Source: Lapidilactobacillus luobeiensis (GTDB lineage Bacteria > Bacillota > Bacilli > Lactobacillales > Lactobacillaceae). From it: a stretch of DNA of 64,000 nucleotides. Numbering within the stretch: the stretch's first letter is position 1; each line of letters begins with the position of its first letter. The notes beneath the pieces are model-generated. The model was not told the DNA's origin, did no database searches, and worked only from the letters and a program-made list of their open reading frames with translations. The DNA is taken from assembly GCF_024345205.1 (NCBI RefSeq), contig NZ_BROC01000009.1:46002-110001 (forward strand). Reading direction: 5' to 3'. The position numbers were made by a program, and so were the translations under genes. Positions 36,690 to 45,914 of the stretch are shown here, piece after piece.

Positions 36690-36955
36690 AGAAAGCAAAG
36701 GAAATGTAAGAGCACTTGCCCGGTGCGCTACAAGACCTTGTGATCTATAAACTCCAAACAAAACCCTAAACCTAAATAAGTCAGAATTGATTGCCCGTCA
36801 ATGCTGACGATGTGCATAGTGGTTGCCCGCCACGAAGCACCTGTTGGTTCACACTTGCCCGGTGTGACTAACAACCAAATTTTTCTTCATTTTTTACTCC
36901 TCCCCTTAAATGAAAACGATTGCCATCTTGCCCGGATGCGCGATCGTTTTTTTGT
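36690..36955 (+). ncRNA. Candidate small RNA with five UUGCCCG-loop hairpins
   Basis: Five stem-loops, each with the identical loop TTGCCCG: loops at 36716-36722 (stem GCAC/GTGC), 36791-36797 (ATTGA/TCAAT, outer TCAG/CTGA), 36823-36829 (GTGG/CCAC, outer GTGC/GCAC), 36855-36861 (CACAC/GTGTG), 36928-36934 (CATC/GATG inside AACGAT/ATCGTT). The stems differ in sequence while the loop is constant. The fifth hairpin ends in a T-run and is an intrinsic terminator. Unpaired linkers include ACTCCAAAC, ACCCTAAACC and the anti-Shine-Dalgarno-like ACTCCTCCCCTT. A possible promoter is TTTTCA-17-TATTAA (36658-36686). No reading frame. Repeated loops suggest a decoy for an RNA-binding protein or a multi-target antisense RNA; I do not recognise a known family. 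Confidence 0.75.
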
Positions 36956-36977
36956 CTGTGGAAGTGATTAGGCTGTC

Positions 36978-37036
36978 CACAGCTTACGCTGCGAGATTCG
37001 GGATGAGCTCACCCCCGAATCTCTCCGCTGTACCTG
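36978..37036 (-). repeat. Minimal remnant of the interspersed repeat
   Basis: CGCTGCGAGATTCGGG..GAGCTCAC..CCCGAATCTCTCCGC corresponds to the two outer edges of the right arm fused together, everything between them deleted. Confidence 0.55.
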
Positions 37037-37184
37037 CTCAGTCATCCGTTCCAGTCTAAGCGATCCTGCCAGCTGATCAGCTGTGGCGCATACTTCGGCG
37101 AAGGACTTGTGTTGGTTTTAGAACTGGGCGCCGCTATTCAAAATCAGTTCCAATGATTGCCTGCGCTGTTTCAAGATCAGAACA

Positions 37185-37215
37185 GAAAAAAACGTCTCAA
37201 GGATCGAGACGTTTT
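37185..37215 (-). terminator. Intrinsic terminator of asnB
   Basis: AACGTCTC / GAGACGTT stem (37191-37198, 37206-37213) with a T-run on the minus strand, 30 bases after the asnB stop. Confidence 0.88.
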
Positions 37216-37245
37216 CAATCGGACGAAACTAAATATCAAAGTTGA

Positions 37246-39207
37246 TCAGTTGGTCAACTTGCCACTGGCCATCAAAGCCTGAACTTCGGGTTGGACGTGG
37301 GCGTAATCCTTAACCGTTTGATCGAAATCGCGGAAGTAAAGTTGGTACCAGACGAGGAAGGTGTAGATCGTCCAGATCTGGCGACGAGCATCGACTTTGC
37401 CGTTGAAGTTGTCTACCAATAAGCCGAGGATCTGATCACGATCGAAGAACTCGCGCACCCAGTCTTGACTGAAAACGGCCTTGACTTGCTGGAAGTATTT
37501 TTCTTCGCGGAGCCACGTTTTGATCGGGACGGGGAAACCTAATTTCGGACGTGTCGCCCAATCTTCTGGTAAATGGCGTGCGGCTGCCTGGCGGAAAATA
37601 TCTTTGGTATCATTCTTGGTCAGGAGCAAATCAGACGGGATCGTGTTGGCCAATTCCGCGACTTTTTTATCGAGGAAAGGAACCCGTAACTCAAGGGAGT
37701 GCGCCATTGAGATCTTATCGGCCTTTTGCAAAATATCGTTCAACATGAAATGATGTAGATCGATATATTGCATTTGCTTAACGGCTTCCGCGTTGGCGAC
37801 TTTCTTGAAATCTTGCTGATAGACACCATTGACGGTGCTGTCGTTGCGATAAGGCGCTTGTAGTAGCCGGTTTGCCTGCGCACTGGTAAAAATCGTCGGT
37901 TGATCAGGGTCATAGATCACAGATTCGCCAACATAAAAGGCGGAAGGAACAGCCGTATGTGTGTACAAATGGGTTTTCCCTGGAAAATTCGGCATCTTCT
38001 TGATGCTACGGGCAAGGTGAGCACGAGCGCCAGTTGGTAATTTCGCCAGTCCATTGGCGAAAACTTTGATCAATTGATGATGGGAATGCATTCCATAATT
38101 GACGTAGCCAGCAAAAAGTTCATCAGCACCTTCGCCAGAAAGAGCCACGGTCACTTTTTTCCGGGCTAGGCGGCACAGATACCATAAGGGGATCAGCGAA
38201 GGATTGCCGTCAGGTTCGTCCATATGATATTGCATCTCGGCAAAGTCATGAAAAGCAGCATCGCCACTGACAGTAGTGGCGTTGAAGTGCAAGCCTTCTT
38301 GATCAGATAGTGCTTTGGCGGCGCTAGCTTCATCATAAGGACCGTTATCAAAGTTAACGCTGAAAACTTCTTTAGGGCGTAATAGCGAAGTGACGTAACT
38401 GGAATCTACACCTTCTGAAAGAAAGCTACCAACGGGAACATCGGCGATATTATGCATTTTTACAGAGTCCTGAATGGTTTGGTCGATTGCTTTCACGGTT
38501 TCTTCAGGTGTCCGCTCATAATTGATGTCGTATTTTGCGTCCCAGTATTCGTGGATCTGAGTTTCTTGATCGTGGCGTTCGAACCAATGGCCAGCTGGGA
38601 AACGATAAACATTTTTGAAGAAAGTTTCAGGTAGGTCATTATATTGGTTCATTAGATAGGATTTCAACGCATTCTTGTTCAGTTCCTTTTTGAAATTAGG
38701 GTGTTTCAAGAAGGCCTTGATCTCTGAACCAACAATAAAAGTAGCGCCATTGTCATAGTAGTAAAGTGGCTTGATCCCGAAGAAATCGCGAGCGCCGAAT
38801 AAAGTCTTTTTGTTGTCGTCCCAGATCAGATATGCGAACATGCCCCGCACCCGCTTTAAGGTACCGGCCATGCCCCATTCTTCATAACCATGTAGCAAAA
38901 CTTCGGTGTCTGCCTTGGTTTTAAAAATGTGTCCAGCAGCTAATAATTCTTTGCGCAAAGCTTGATAGTTATAGATCTCGCCATTGAAGATGATCAAGAT
39001 TGAACCATCTTCGTTATAGATCGGTTGACCGCCGCCTTGCAGGTCAATAATACTTAATCGACAAAATCCCAATGCAACTTGGTCGTTGAGATAATGGCCA
39101 CCGCCTTCAAGATTCGGCCCACGATGACGGATCATTTCCATCATATCTTCAATGACAGTCTTCTTATCAGTGATTGTTTCATCACTGAAAGCGATAATTC
39201 CACACAT
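37246..39207 (-). CDS. asnB: Asparagine synthase, glutamine-hydrolysing
   Basis: 653 residues. Glutaminase domain (Cys2 nucleophile in MCGIIAF, RHRGPN, FNGEIYNYQ) and C-terminal AMP-forming synthetase domain (the PP-loop is SEGVDSSYVTSLL, where the usual SGG is SEG; GEGADELFAGY follows). Makes asparagine from aspartate, ATP and glutamine. AGGAG precedes ATG 39207; a candidate promoter is near 39300. Long relative to E. coli AsnB but normal for lactobacilli. Glu replacing Gly in the PP-loop start (LSEGVDS) is common in this subgroup. Confidence 0.93.
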   Translation of the reverse strand: MCGIIAFSDETITDKKTVIEDMMEMIRHRGPNLEGGGHYLNDQVALGFCRLSIIDLQGGGQPIYNEDGSILIIFNGEIYNYQALRKELLAAGHIFKTKADTEVLLHGYEEWGMAGTLKRVRGMFAYLIWDDNKKTLFGARDFFGIKPLYYYDNGATFIVGSEIKAFLKHPNFKKELNKNALKSYLMNQYNDLPETFFKNVYRFPAGHWFERHDQETQIHEYWDAKYDINYERTPEETVKAIDQTIQDSVKMHNIADVPVGSFLSEGVDSSYVTSLLRPKEVFSVNFDNGPYDEASAAKALSDQEGLHFNATTVSGDAAFHDFAEMQYHMDEPDGNPSLIPLWYLCRLARKKVTVALSGEGADELFAGYVNYGMHSHHQLIKVFANGLAKLPTGARAHLARSIKKMPNFPGKTHLYTHTAVPSAFYVGESVIYDPDQPTIFTSAQANRLLQAPYRNDSTVNGVYQQDFKKVANAEAVKQMQYIDLHHFMLNDILQKADKISMAHSLELRVPFLDKKVAELANTIPSDLLLTKNDTKDIFRQAAARHLPEDWATRPKLGFPVPIKTWLREEKYFQQVKAVFSQDWVREFFDRDQILGLLVDNFNGKVDARRQIWTIYTFLVWYQLYFRDFDQTVKDYAHVQPEVQALMASGKLTN

Positions 39208-39443
39208 GATATCTCCTTAATGGCTGCTTGATACCAGCTTGATCAGTTTGAAGCGCCCATTTGCTTTCTGAAAATAATATAGTTCTCTCCTTGTTCATTT
39301 TACCAGCAATTCGTCACAAAGTTAATTAGTGGGACTATAAATTTTTCTTAAGCGGGGAGATATTTTCTTAGGCTGATTTGGCAAAAGAGGCCCCTAAGGC
39401 CGCGAAATCCGGTATAATAGAACCAATCAGATCTTTGGCAACG

Positions 39444-39483
39444 AAAAGAACCGCGACAGTTGATGTTCTGACACGGTTCTTAT
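39444..39483 (-). terminator. Intrinsic terminator of the DUF2187 gene
   Basis: AAGAACCG / CGGTTCTT stem around an inner CAG/CTG stem, T-run on the minus strand. Confidence 0.7.
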
Positions 39484-39557
39484 TTATAAAAAGTGGCTGG
39501 ATTTACTTGTTGTTGGCGCGCAGATCATTTAGCGGATCTTAGGCCGATCGATCAGGA

Positions 39558-39767
39558 TCAAGCGATAGCGGACAATTGCTTACAATTGACCACGATCCGT
39601 TGGTTGAGTTCATAAACATTTTCTTTGTCGCGATTATCGTGCTCGATAATATGGAGCAGCACAGCGTGTTCATAAATCTTTTCGACTTCGCCAGTAAAAC
39701 GATAACTCATATCTTCTTTGACCTGGCAACTGAATTGATCGCCAATATTAATATCTGTGATTTCCAT
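39558..39767 (-). CDS. DUF2187 (YkvS-like) small protein
   Basis: 69 residues. INIGDQFSC..FTGEVEKIYEHAVLLHI...NQRIVVNCKQLSAI follows the KOW/SH3-like pattern of YkvS proteins (IGD..F..G..G.VEKV..NSVIVDI..VVNHK.Y). Function unknown. GGGGTA ribosome site before ATG 39767; monocistronic with its own terminator. Confidence 0.75.
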   Translation of the reverse strand: MEITDINIGDQFSCQVKEDMSYRFTGEVEKIYEHAVLLHIIEHDNRDKENVYELNQRIVVNCKQLSAIA

Positions 39768-39987
39768 GATGCTACCCCATTTCGATTTTTTTGTGGGAGG
39801 CTATCCCTTAGGCTCAACGAGTTTTGATAAATGGCGCTTTATCGAAAAGACGCTGAAATGATTGGCGCCAGCTTGAGCCGGCATGATTTTAATGTGACGC
39901 TGTGATCGTCAACAGCGTCAAGTGATCAGATCAGACTGGTCAGGAACCAATAGCCAAGATCCATCACCGTCAACAAAAGGAGTAACG

Positions 39988-39999
39988 ATGTTGCTATGA
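39988..39999 (+). other. Minimal upstream reading frame Met-Leu-Leu-stop
   Basis: ATG TTG CTA TGA, five bases after AAAGGAG (39977-39982). Its stop overlaps the ATG of the kinase gene (39996) as ATGA. The ribosome site fits this ATG better than the kinase ATG, so the kinase may be translated by re-initiation. Confidence 0.4.
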
Positions 40000-40562
40000 A
40001 CATGAACAAATTATTGATCATTACCGGAGCATCTGGTACGGGCAAAACGACTGTCAGTAACTATTTGCGCGACAACTATGGCATTACCCGAGTGATCACA
40101 CATACCACGCGACCGCCGCGGGCTGGCGAAGTAACGGGCCGGGATTACTATTTCGAGACGGAAGCCAGTTTTGTCCAGAACCATTACATCGAATCGGTCA
40201 GCTACGCGGGCTATCATTACGGTTCTTCGCGAGAAGCGTTGCAACGCGCTTGGCAACAACGGCGTTTGGTCAGCTTGGTCTTGGATACTAAGGGCGCTGA
40301 ATCTTACGCGAAAGTCATGCCCCAACAATTGATCGTCCTTTACCTGACGATCTCCGATCCTGAGATCCTGAAAGAACGCCTAGAAAAGCGCGGAGATGCG
40401 CCAGCGACGATCGAACAACGCTTGAACAGTGTCGAGTCCCAACGTGACTTACAAGTACCTGCCGCATTGCGGTCTTTAGCGACTGTGGTCGTCAACGATC
40501 ATTGGGCCAGCGCTAAAGTTGCCGTCGATCAGTTACTGAAAAATGAACTTTGCCACCTATGA
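39996..40562 (+). CDS. Guanylate kinase-like P-loop kinase
   Basis: 188 residues. P-loop GASGTGKTT (near residues 11-19), the GMP-binding THTTRPPRAGEVTGRDYYF segment, the lid RLEKRGDAPATIEQRL. Shorter than housekeeping Gmk (~205) and without its ASGAGKGT loop or usual C-terminal helix, so it is probably a paralogue rather than the essential gene. The GMP-site residues are nevertheless conserved, so nucleotide monophosphate phosphorylation is likely. ATG 40002 is an alternative start. The preceding 230 bases carry no gene. Confidence 0.8.
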   Translation: MNMNKLLIITGASGTGKTTVSNYLRDNYGITRVITHTTRPPRAGEVTGRDYYFETEASFVQNHYIESVSYAGYHYGSSREALQRAWQQRRLVSLVLDTKGAESYAKVMPQQLIVLYLTISDPEILKERLEKRGDAPATIEQRLNSVESQRDLQVPAALRSLATVVVNDHWASAKVAVDQLLKNELCHL

Positions 40563-40798
40563 ACCATCCAGTAAAAATATCCTTGATTCAGGATATTAGC
40601 CCTGAGTATAGCATAATTGTGCAGCAAGGCGCAAAACTATTTGCGCTTTTTTATTGGCAAAAAAATTATCGAAAAACTGGAAATTTCTGCCCTCCGTAAT
40701 GTTCGGATCTGGCTGCCATTTCGCGGTGCTTCTTGGGTTAAAAATTGAATGGTGTGACAGTGGCAGACTTGGGGCAGAGCTGGACATTCTGACAACAG

Positions 40799-40864
40799 AA
40801 AAGACCGTGACCTTGTAGTTGTCTCGCTTGAGGCGAGAACGACTTATGGCCACGGTCTTTTTTT
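40799..40864 (+). terminator. Intrinsic terminator between convergent kinase and pdp genes
   Basis: AAGACCGTG / CACGGTCTT outer stem, inner GTTGTCTCGC / GGCGAGAACGAC stem, seven T. It may serve both convergent transcripts. Confidence 0.8.
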
Positions 40865-40895
40865 AATAGTAGGGGTTAATCAGAAATCACGATCA

Positions 40896-42197
40896 TTATT
40901 TAACGATCTCATGGATCAAGGCGGGAATCTCTGGCTGGTCTGCACCGATCATAATGCTGTTGAGCACTTGATCTTGGACCTCTTGTGGTGCAGGTGCGTT
41001 CAAATAAAGGGTCGCTAACGGTTCGCCCAGTGCGACTGCATCGCCGATCTTTTTATGCAAAACGATCCCGACAGCTGGATCGACTAAATCGGTCTTTTTG
41101 GCCCGACCACCACCGATTTTCATCGAGGCGATACCTAAGTCATTGGTTTGCATGCCAACCACGTAGCCAGCGCTTTTGGCAGTGATGTCCAATGTGGAGA
41201 GCGCTTGTGGTAATTTCTCTGGGTGGTCGACGATGTCTGCATCGCCGCCTTGGTCACGGATCAATTGACGGAAAGCCTCCAAAGCGCTGCCGTCGGCGAT
41301 CCGCGCTTGCAGGATTTCCCGCGCTGCCGCAGTATCAGGGCTAATGCCAGCCAAAACCAACATTTCTGCACCTAAAACCAGTGTCAATTCGGTGACGTCT
41401 TCAGGACCTTCGCCGCGCAGCACATCGATGGATTCCTTGATCTCCAAGGCATTACCAATGGTGTAGCCCAGCGGTTGGTTCATGTCGGTCAAATAAGCGA
41501 CACAAGGGACCCCATTTTGTTTACCGATCGCCACTAAGGTTTCAGCCAACTTCTTCGCTTGCGCTTCAGTTTTCATGAAGGCGCCATTGCCAGACTTCAC
41601 GTCGAGCACCAGCGCGTTGGTGCCAGAAGCCAATTTCTTACTCATGATCGAGCTAGCGATCAACGGGATCGATTCAACGGTGCTGGTCACGTCACGCAAC
41701 GCGTAGATCTTGCGATCCGCTGGCGCTACATCAGTGCTTGCGCTGACAATGGCGGTGCCATGATCTTGAACTTGCTCGATGAACTGTTCAACTGTTTCGT
41801 CCACGTTGAAGTTCGGGATCGCTTCCAACTTGTCTAAAGTCCCACCAGTGTGGCCCAAACCACGACCAGAGATCATTGGATTTTTCGCGCCAGCCGCTGC
41901 GACTAATGGTGCTAAAGGAATACTGATCTTATCACCGACGCCACCGGTGGAATGTTTATCGACTTTGATCCCGTCGATCATGCTCAAGTCTAGCACTTCG
42001 CCAGAATCTAACATGGTTTTGGCCAAAGTAGCGATCTCATCGTCGGCCATGCCTTTCAAATAGATCGCCATCAACAGGGCGCTCATTTGATAATCGGGGA
42101 TCGACCCGTCCGTGTAACCGGTAATAATAAATTGAATTTCTGGTGTGGATAACTTTCCGCCATCACGTTTCTTGGCGATCAAATCTACCATTCGCAT
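40896..42197 (-). CDS. pdp: Pyrimidine-nucleoside phosphorylase
   Basis: 433 residues. Phosphorolysis of uridine and thymidine in nucleoside salvage. MVDLIAKKRDGGKLS at the N-terminus, the phosphate-binding KHSTGGVGDK near residue 80, and SGRGLGHTGGTLDKLE near residue 110 are signatures of the family. AGGAGG before ATG 42197. Together with adenosine deaminase (divergent, 270 bases away) it forms a nucleoside salvage pair. Confidence 0.95.
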   Translation of the reverse strand: MRMVDLIAKKRDGGKLSTPEIQFIITGYTDGSIPDYQMSALLMAIYLKGMADDEIATLAKTMLDSGEVLDLSMIDGIKVDKHSTGGVGDKISIPLAPLVAAAGAKNPMISGRGLGHTGGTLDKLEAIPNFNVDETVEQFIEQVQDHGTAIVSASTDVAPADRKIYALRDVTSTVESIPLIASSIMSKKLASGTNALVLDVKSGNGAFMKTEAQAKKLAETLVAIGKQNGVPCVAYLTDMNQPLGYTIGNALEIKESIDVLRGEGPEDVTELTLVLGAEMLVLAGISPDTAAAREILQARIADGSALEAFRQLIRDQGGDADIVDHPEKLPQALSTLDITAKSAGYVVGMQTNDLGIASMKIGGGRAKKTDLVDPAVGIVLHKKIGDAVALGEPLATLYLNAPAPQEVQDQVLNSIMIGADQPEIPALIHEIVK

Positions 42198-42467
42198 AGA
42201 AAAAATACCTCCTCATGTCTAGTTACATCATACCTGACCCTATTTTAACATAGCCGGTTTGTCGCGGGAACCATTTCTCAAAATCCGAACGATCCATTAA
42301 TGACCGTGCCGAGGGACCAACTAAGATTGGGGTGAGCTTCTCCATTGTACCACCAAGATTAAGCGCTGTCATTGCCGTTACAATAAGTTTTTTTTTTGAA
42401 AATGGCGTTGCAGTTTTCTCAGAAAACAGTTATTGTTGAAGCAACAATTGGAAAATGAGGTGGTTAG

Positions 42468-43487
42468 ATGTTAACAGAAACTGAATTACGCGCATTGAAG
42501 AAAGTGGAGCTGCATTGCCATTTGGACGGCTCGCTGCCACTACCCACCATCCATCGACTGGCCGCTATGGCGCATCTTTACCTGCCACAGGATGATCAAG
42601 AATTACGCAAATTGGTTAGTGTTACTGACGACGCTAAGGACTTAATGGATTATCTACGCCGTTTCGACGTGGTGCTGCCCTTGCTCCAAACCGCGCCGGC
42701 ATTGGAATTGGCGGCCCATGATCTGATCGGTCAGTGCGCCGCTGAAAATGTTCGCTACATCGAAGTCCGCTATGCTCCAGACCTCACCACAGAACAAGGT
42801 CTGACCGTGACGGAAAGTATCGAGGCTGTCTTGCGCGGCTTAGCGAAAGGCCGCGCTGAGTTCGGTGTGGATTCCGGTTTGCTGGTCTGTGCCATGCGCC
42901 AATTTCCACTGGCCCAAGGTGAGAAAATGTTCGCCCAAGCTTTACCGTACTTAGGAAAAGGCTTAGTCGGTGGCGATTTTGCTGGCGATGAGGCGGGCTT
43001 TGGCACTGAGGTCATCACCCCTGCTATTAAATACGCAGAAGGGTTGGCTTTGCCCTTAACCGTCCATGCTGGCGAAAGCCACTGCGCTCACAACGTCATC
43101 GCCGCGCTGGCTTTGCAGATCCGGCGCATCGGCCACGGCGTCGCGCTGGCCGGCCATCCCGATTTTCAAAAAACTTTCGCCCAAGCTGGCGCGACTATTG
43201 AAATGTGCTTGACCAGTAACCTGCAAACCAAAGCAATCAGCGACGTGGCTCATTACCCAGTCGCCGAATTTCTGGCTGCGGGCATGAAGATTACGATCAA
43301 CACAGATAATCGCACGGTTTCTAACACGGATCTGACCAAGGAATATGGTCTGTGGCAACAGTATTTTGGCATCACCAAGGCCCAGTTCTTACAGTTCAAT
43401 CTCAATGCGATCAACGCTGCCTACTGTACGCCGGCGGTCCGCGAGCAGGTCATCGCAGAATTGCAGGCCAATTATTCAGGTAAATAA
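42468..43487 (+). CDS. add: Adenosine deaminase
   Basis: 339 residues. Zinc enzyme converting (deoxy)adenosine to inosine. Metal ligands in ELHCHLDGSL (His16, His18) and HAGES (near residue 203), RIGHG near residue 220 and the TINTDNRTVSNT motif near residue 280 carrying the catalytic Asp. GAGGTGG before ATG 42468. Divergent from pdp. Confidence 0.95.
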   Translation: MLTETELRALKKVELHCHLDGSLPLPTIHRLAAMAHLYLPQDDQELRKLVSVTDDAKDLMDYLRRFDVVLPLLQTAPALELAAHDLIGQCAAENVRYIEVRYAPDLTTEQGLTVTESIEAVLRGLAKGRAEFGVDSGLLVCAMRQFPLAQGEKMFAQALPYLGKGLVGGDFAGDEAGFGTEVITPAIKYAEGLALPLTVHAGESHCAHNVIAALALQIRRIGHGVALAGHPDFQKTFAQAGATIEMCLTSNLQTKAISDVAHYPVAEFLAAGMKITINTDNRTVSNTDLTKEYGLWQQYFGITKAQFLQFNLNAINAAYCTPAVREQVIAELQANYSGK

Positions 43488-43523
43488 CGCGGGGAATATT
43501 TTTGATTGCTTGAGATGATTGGT

Positions 43524-43572
43524 TTTGGCGAGTGTGGACGCAGCCGCCTCAAAACGTTTGTCGTGGCTGGAG
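43524..43572 (+). repeat. Interspersed repeat, copy F (left fragment of a split copy)
   Basis: GACGCAGCCGCCTC..CGTTTGTCGTGGCTGGAG matches the beginning of copies C and H, then stops abruptly in the left arm. The matching remainder is copy G at 45912; the ABC exporter segment lies between. Confidence 0.75.
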
Positions 43573-43747
43573 AACAAAAATCACTTAATACTATGGACAG
43601 TACATTAAAACAAGAACTCGCTCATGTTGACTTGGGGCTACTTACAAGATGGGGTGGCGTGTTCTAACAGCTTGGTCATTAAATACAGGCCAAAGATTTT
43701 TGTATGATCGTGTATTTGGATACTATAAACCCCACTAGGAGAAAATC

Positions 43748-45379
43748 ATGTCAATCTGGAAGTACATTAGGTTATATTGGAAAATTAATGTATTGCTCTT
43801 GCTAATAGATATTGCTGGTTCATTATTTGTCACGATTTTTAGTTTGGGAATTGCGGACATTATGACGGCACTCGTTAATCGCAGCTTCACCACGATCTTA
43901 TATTGGTTTATTGCATTAGCGGTTATTTGCGTTGCCTGGGGTTTGCAAATTTTTCTCCACGACAAAGTGTATGCAATTTCAGTCCAAAAAATGGATATGG
44001 CGATTCGGAATGACATCTGTTTGCTTCTAGAAGACGTTGAATATACATCCTTTCACAACGAAAATCCATCTGTTTATGTATCCTGGCTAACAAATGACAT
44101 CTCCACGATCAACGACTATGGCTTTGATTGCCTTGAGCTGGCAATTTCTCAAGCGATCACCGTCGCGATGAGCGCATTTGCAATATTCAAGTTCCATTAT
44201 TCCCTGGTTCTGTCGACGCTTTTGCTACTTGTTATAATGTACCTTGTGCCGAAAATTTTCACTAAAAAAATGAGTGCAAACGCCCTAAGCACGACAAAAA
44301 CAAACGAAAGTGCCACAAAAACAATCTCTGATTTTCTTTCTGGATTCGATGAATTGTTTATGCTAAATACGCCTTACTTACTACATCGTGCTGTTAAACG
44401 GTCATCTGAAAAACTCAGTCAGGCTAAAATTCGGCAAGCAACCACGAGCGGAATGATGCACGGATCAAGTAACCTAACCAGCTTTTTAAGCCAAGTATTG
44501 ATCATGGCTCAGTCTTGTGTCCTCTTCATTATGGGCTTAACTTCCATTGGCGCTATTAGCGCTGCCAGAGACTTTTCTTCCATTATTTTCTCCAGTACCA
44601 CGGGCTTTTTTGCCAACCTTATGGAAGTTCGAACGACCAAGCCAATCTTCGAAAAGTATTCAAAACTGGCATATGAGTTGGAGGACTCTGCTGCCAAAGT
44701 TAACATTTCAGAGCTTTCCCAGTCCCTTTCGTTCAACCACGTCGATTTTAACTATGGCAACAAAACAGTGCTAAGCGACTGCTCGTTTTCAATCAAAACA
44801 CGCCATAAATATGTATTGTCTGGAGAATCTGGTAGTGGTAAATCGACATTGTTTAATTTGATTTTAAAAACGTTGATGCCTGTCTCTGGGCAAATAAATT
44901 ACGATGGAATCCCATATTCAGAAATCAGTTCGCGATCAGTTAGAAATCAAATCATCTATATCAACCAAAAGCCCCATATTTTCAACGAATCGATTCGCTT
45001 TAATATCACTCTAGATCGTGATATTTCTAAAGAACGCTTAGACTACGCAATTCAGGCTAGCGGGTTAGACGCCTTGCTTGATGATTTGCCCGAGGGTCTC
45101 AATACAATCATCAACGAAAATGGCACCGATTTATCTGGTGGTCAAGTTCAAAGAATTGCGATAGCACGTGGCTTGATTCAAGAAAAGAAAATATGGTTGA
45201 TTGATGAAGCTACTTCAGCACTTGATCCGCAATCAAAAGCCGACATTGAAAACAGATTAGTATCATTGCCTGATGTAACAATGCTGATGATTTGCCACCA
45301 TATAACCAACATCTTAAAGAAATCAGTCGATGGGGAGCTTCATTTGACAAACAAAGAGATACAAGTAGTTGATTCGTAA
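43748..45379 (+). CDS. ABC exporter, fused membrane and ATPase domains
   Basis: 543 residues. Six membrane helices (residues 1-300) followed by an ABC domain: Walker A GESGSGKST near residue 360, signature LSGGQVQR near residue 460, Walker B IWLIDEATSALD, H-loop ICHH. Type I half-transporter resembling bacteriocin/lipid/multidrug exporters; substrate unknown. AGGAG before ATG 43748. Composition is clearly AT-richer than the flanking add and ATP-grasp genes, and it lies between two halves of a split repeat, so it was inserted. Confidence 0.87.
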   Translation: MSIWKYIRLYWKINVLLLLIDIAGSLFVTIFSLGIADIMTALVNRSFTTILYWFIALAVICVAWGLQIFLHDKVYAISVQKMDMAIRNDICLLLEDVEYTSFHNENPSVYVSWLTNDISTINDYGFDCLELAISQAITVAMSAFAIFKFHYSLVLSTLLLLVIMYLVPKIFTKKMSANALSTTKTNESATKTISDFLSGFDELFMLNTPYLLHRAVKRSSEKLSQAKIRQATTSGMMHGSSNLTSFLSQVLIMAQSCVLFIMGLTSIGAISAARDFSSIIFSSTTGFFANLMEVRTTKPIFEKYSKLAYELEDSAAKVNISELSQSLSFNHVDFNYGNKTVLSDCSFSIKTRHKYVLSGESGSGKSTLFNLILKTLMPVSGQINYDGIPYSEISSRSVRNQIIYINQKPHIFNESIRFNITLDRDISKERLDYAIQASGLDALLDDLPEGLNTIINENGTDLSGGQVQRIAIARGLIQEKKIWLIDEATSALDPQSKADIENRLVSLPDVTMLMICHHITNILKKSVDGELHLTNKEIQVVDS

Positions 45380-45632
45380 AAACCAAACAATTGATGACAG
45401 ACGGCCATGCTGTCGTCTCCTTTTGCCGAGTTTTCGTCCACTCGTGCCATGAAATTGTCCGCATCATTTCTGATTTTATTATGTTGTTCATACCTCCTGG
45501 GTACTTTGGCCGCGGTTGTAATCGGGTCATTCGTGCGGCTGATGGGGGCAATGGGCATCTTGATACTGAAATGGGCCCGATTATCCTAGTTGTCACGCAG
45601 CGCTCCTAACCAATTCATTCTGTCCGATTTCA
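45380..45632. other. Non-coding tail of the inserted segment
   Basis: Short open frames occur on both strands but none has a ribosome site or recognisable product. Probably degraded sequence. Confidence 0.4.
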
Positions 45633-45685
45633 GTCAGAATATTTCAACACTTCATGTCGGGAGCACTGGGATATTCTGACTTTTT
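45633..45685 (+). terminator. Terminator-like hairpin GTCAGAATAT / ATATTCTGAC
   Basis: A ten-base perfect stem (45633-45642, 45671-45680) followed by five T. Likely end of the ABC exporter transcript. Confidence 0.65.
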
Positions 45686-45796
45686 CTATGCAAATTAAAT
45701 CCACACTAAGTTATTACTGAAAACAAAAAGGAAGCTTCCTTGTCGTATTCTGGTTAGCATCAAAGCAAACCCCAATCTACAGAAAGGACTTCCCAC

Positions 45797-45914
45797 CTGA
45801 GTCAGACCAAAATCGCCACACACGTGGAAGTTCCAAATGTTGATTTTCAGAAAAAATATGATGAATTCTTTAAAGATAAACGATCGCGATCCAGTAGAAA
45901 TACAAATCAACGAA
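45797..45914 (+). pseudogene. Truncated gene remnant at the repeat boundary
   Basis: About 39 codons of protein-like sequence (VEVPNVDFQKKYDEFFKDKR) after AAAGGA, but with CTG at the start position, and running into repeat G. It is probably the 5' stub of a gene cut by recombination at the repeat. No family recognised. Confidence 0.3.

Noticed and set aside
36661..36960. T-box or other cis leader for asnB
   Set aside because: The hairpin series lies downstream of asnB and ends in a terminator on the opposite strand, so it cannot be the asnB leader.
39405..39485. Short RNA starting at the TATAAT near 39411
   Set aside because: The hairpin is better explained as the minus-strand terminator of the DUF2187 gene; no -35 box at suitable distance.
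45391..45609. Small frames after the ABC exporter as a bacteriocin or immunity gene
   Set aside because: No ribosome site, no leader peptide or double-Gly motif, conflicting frames on both strands.
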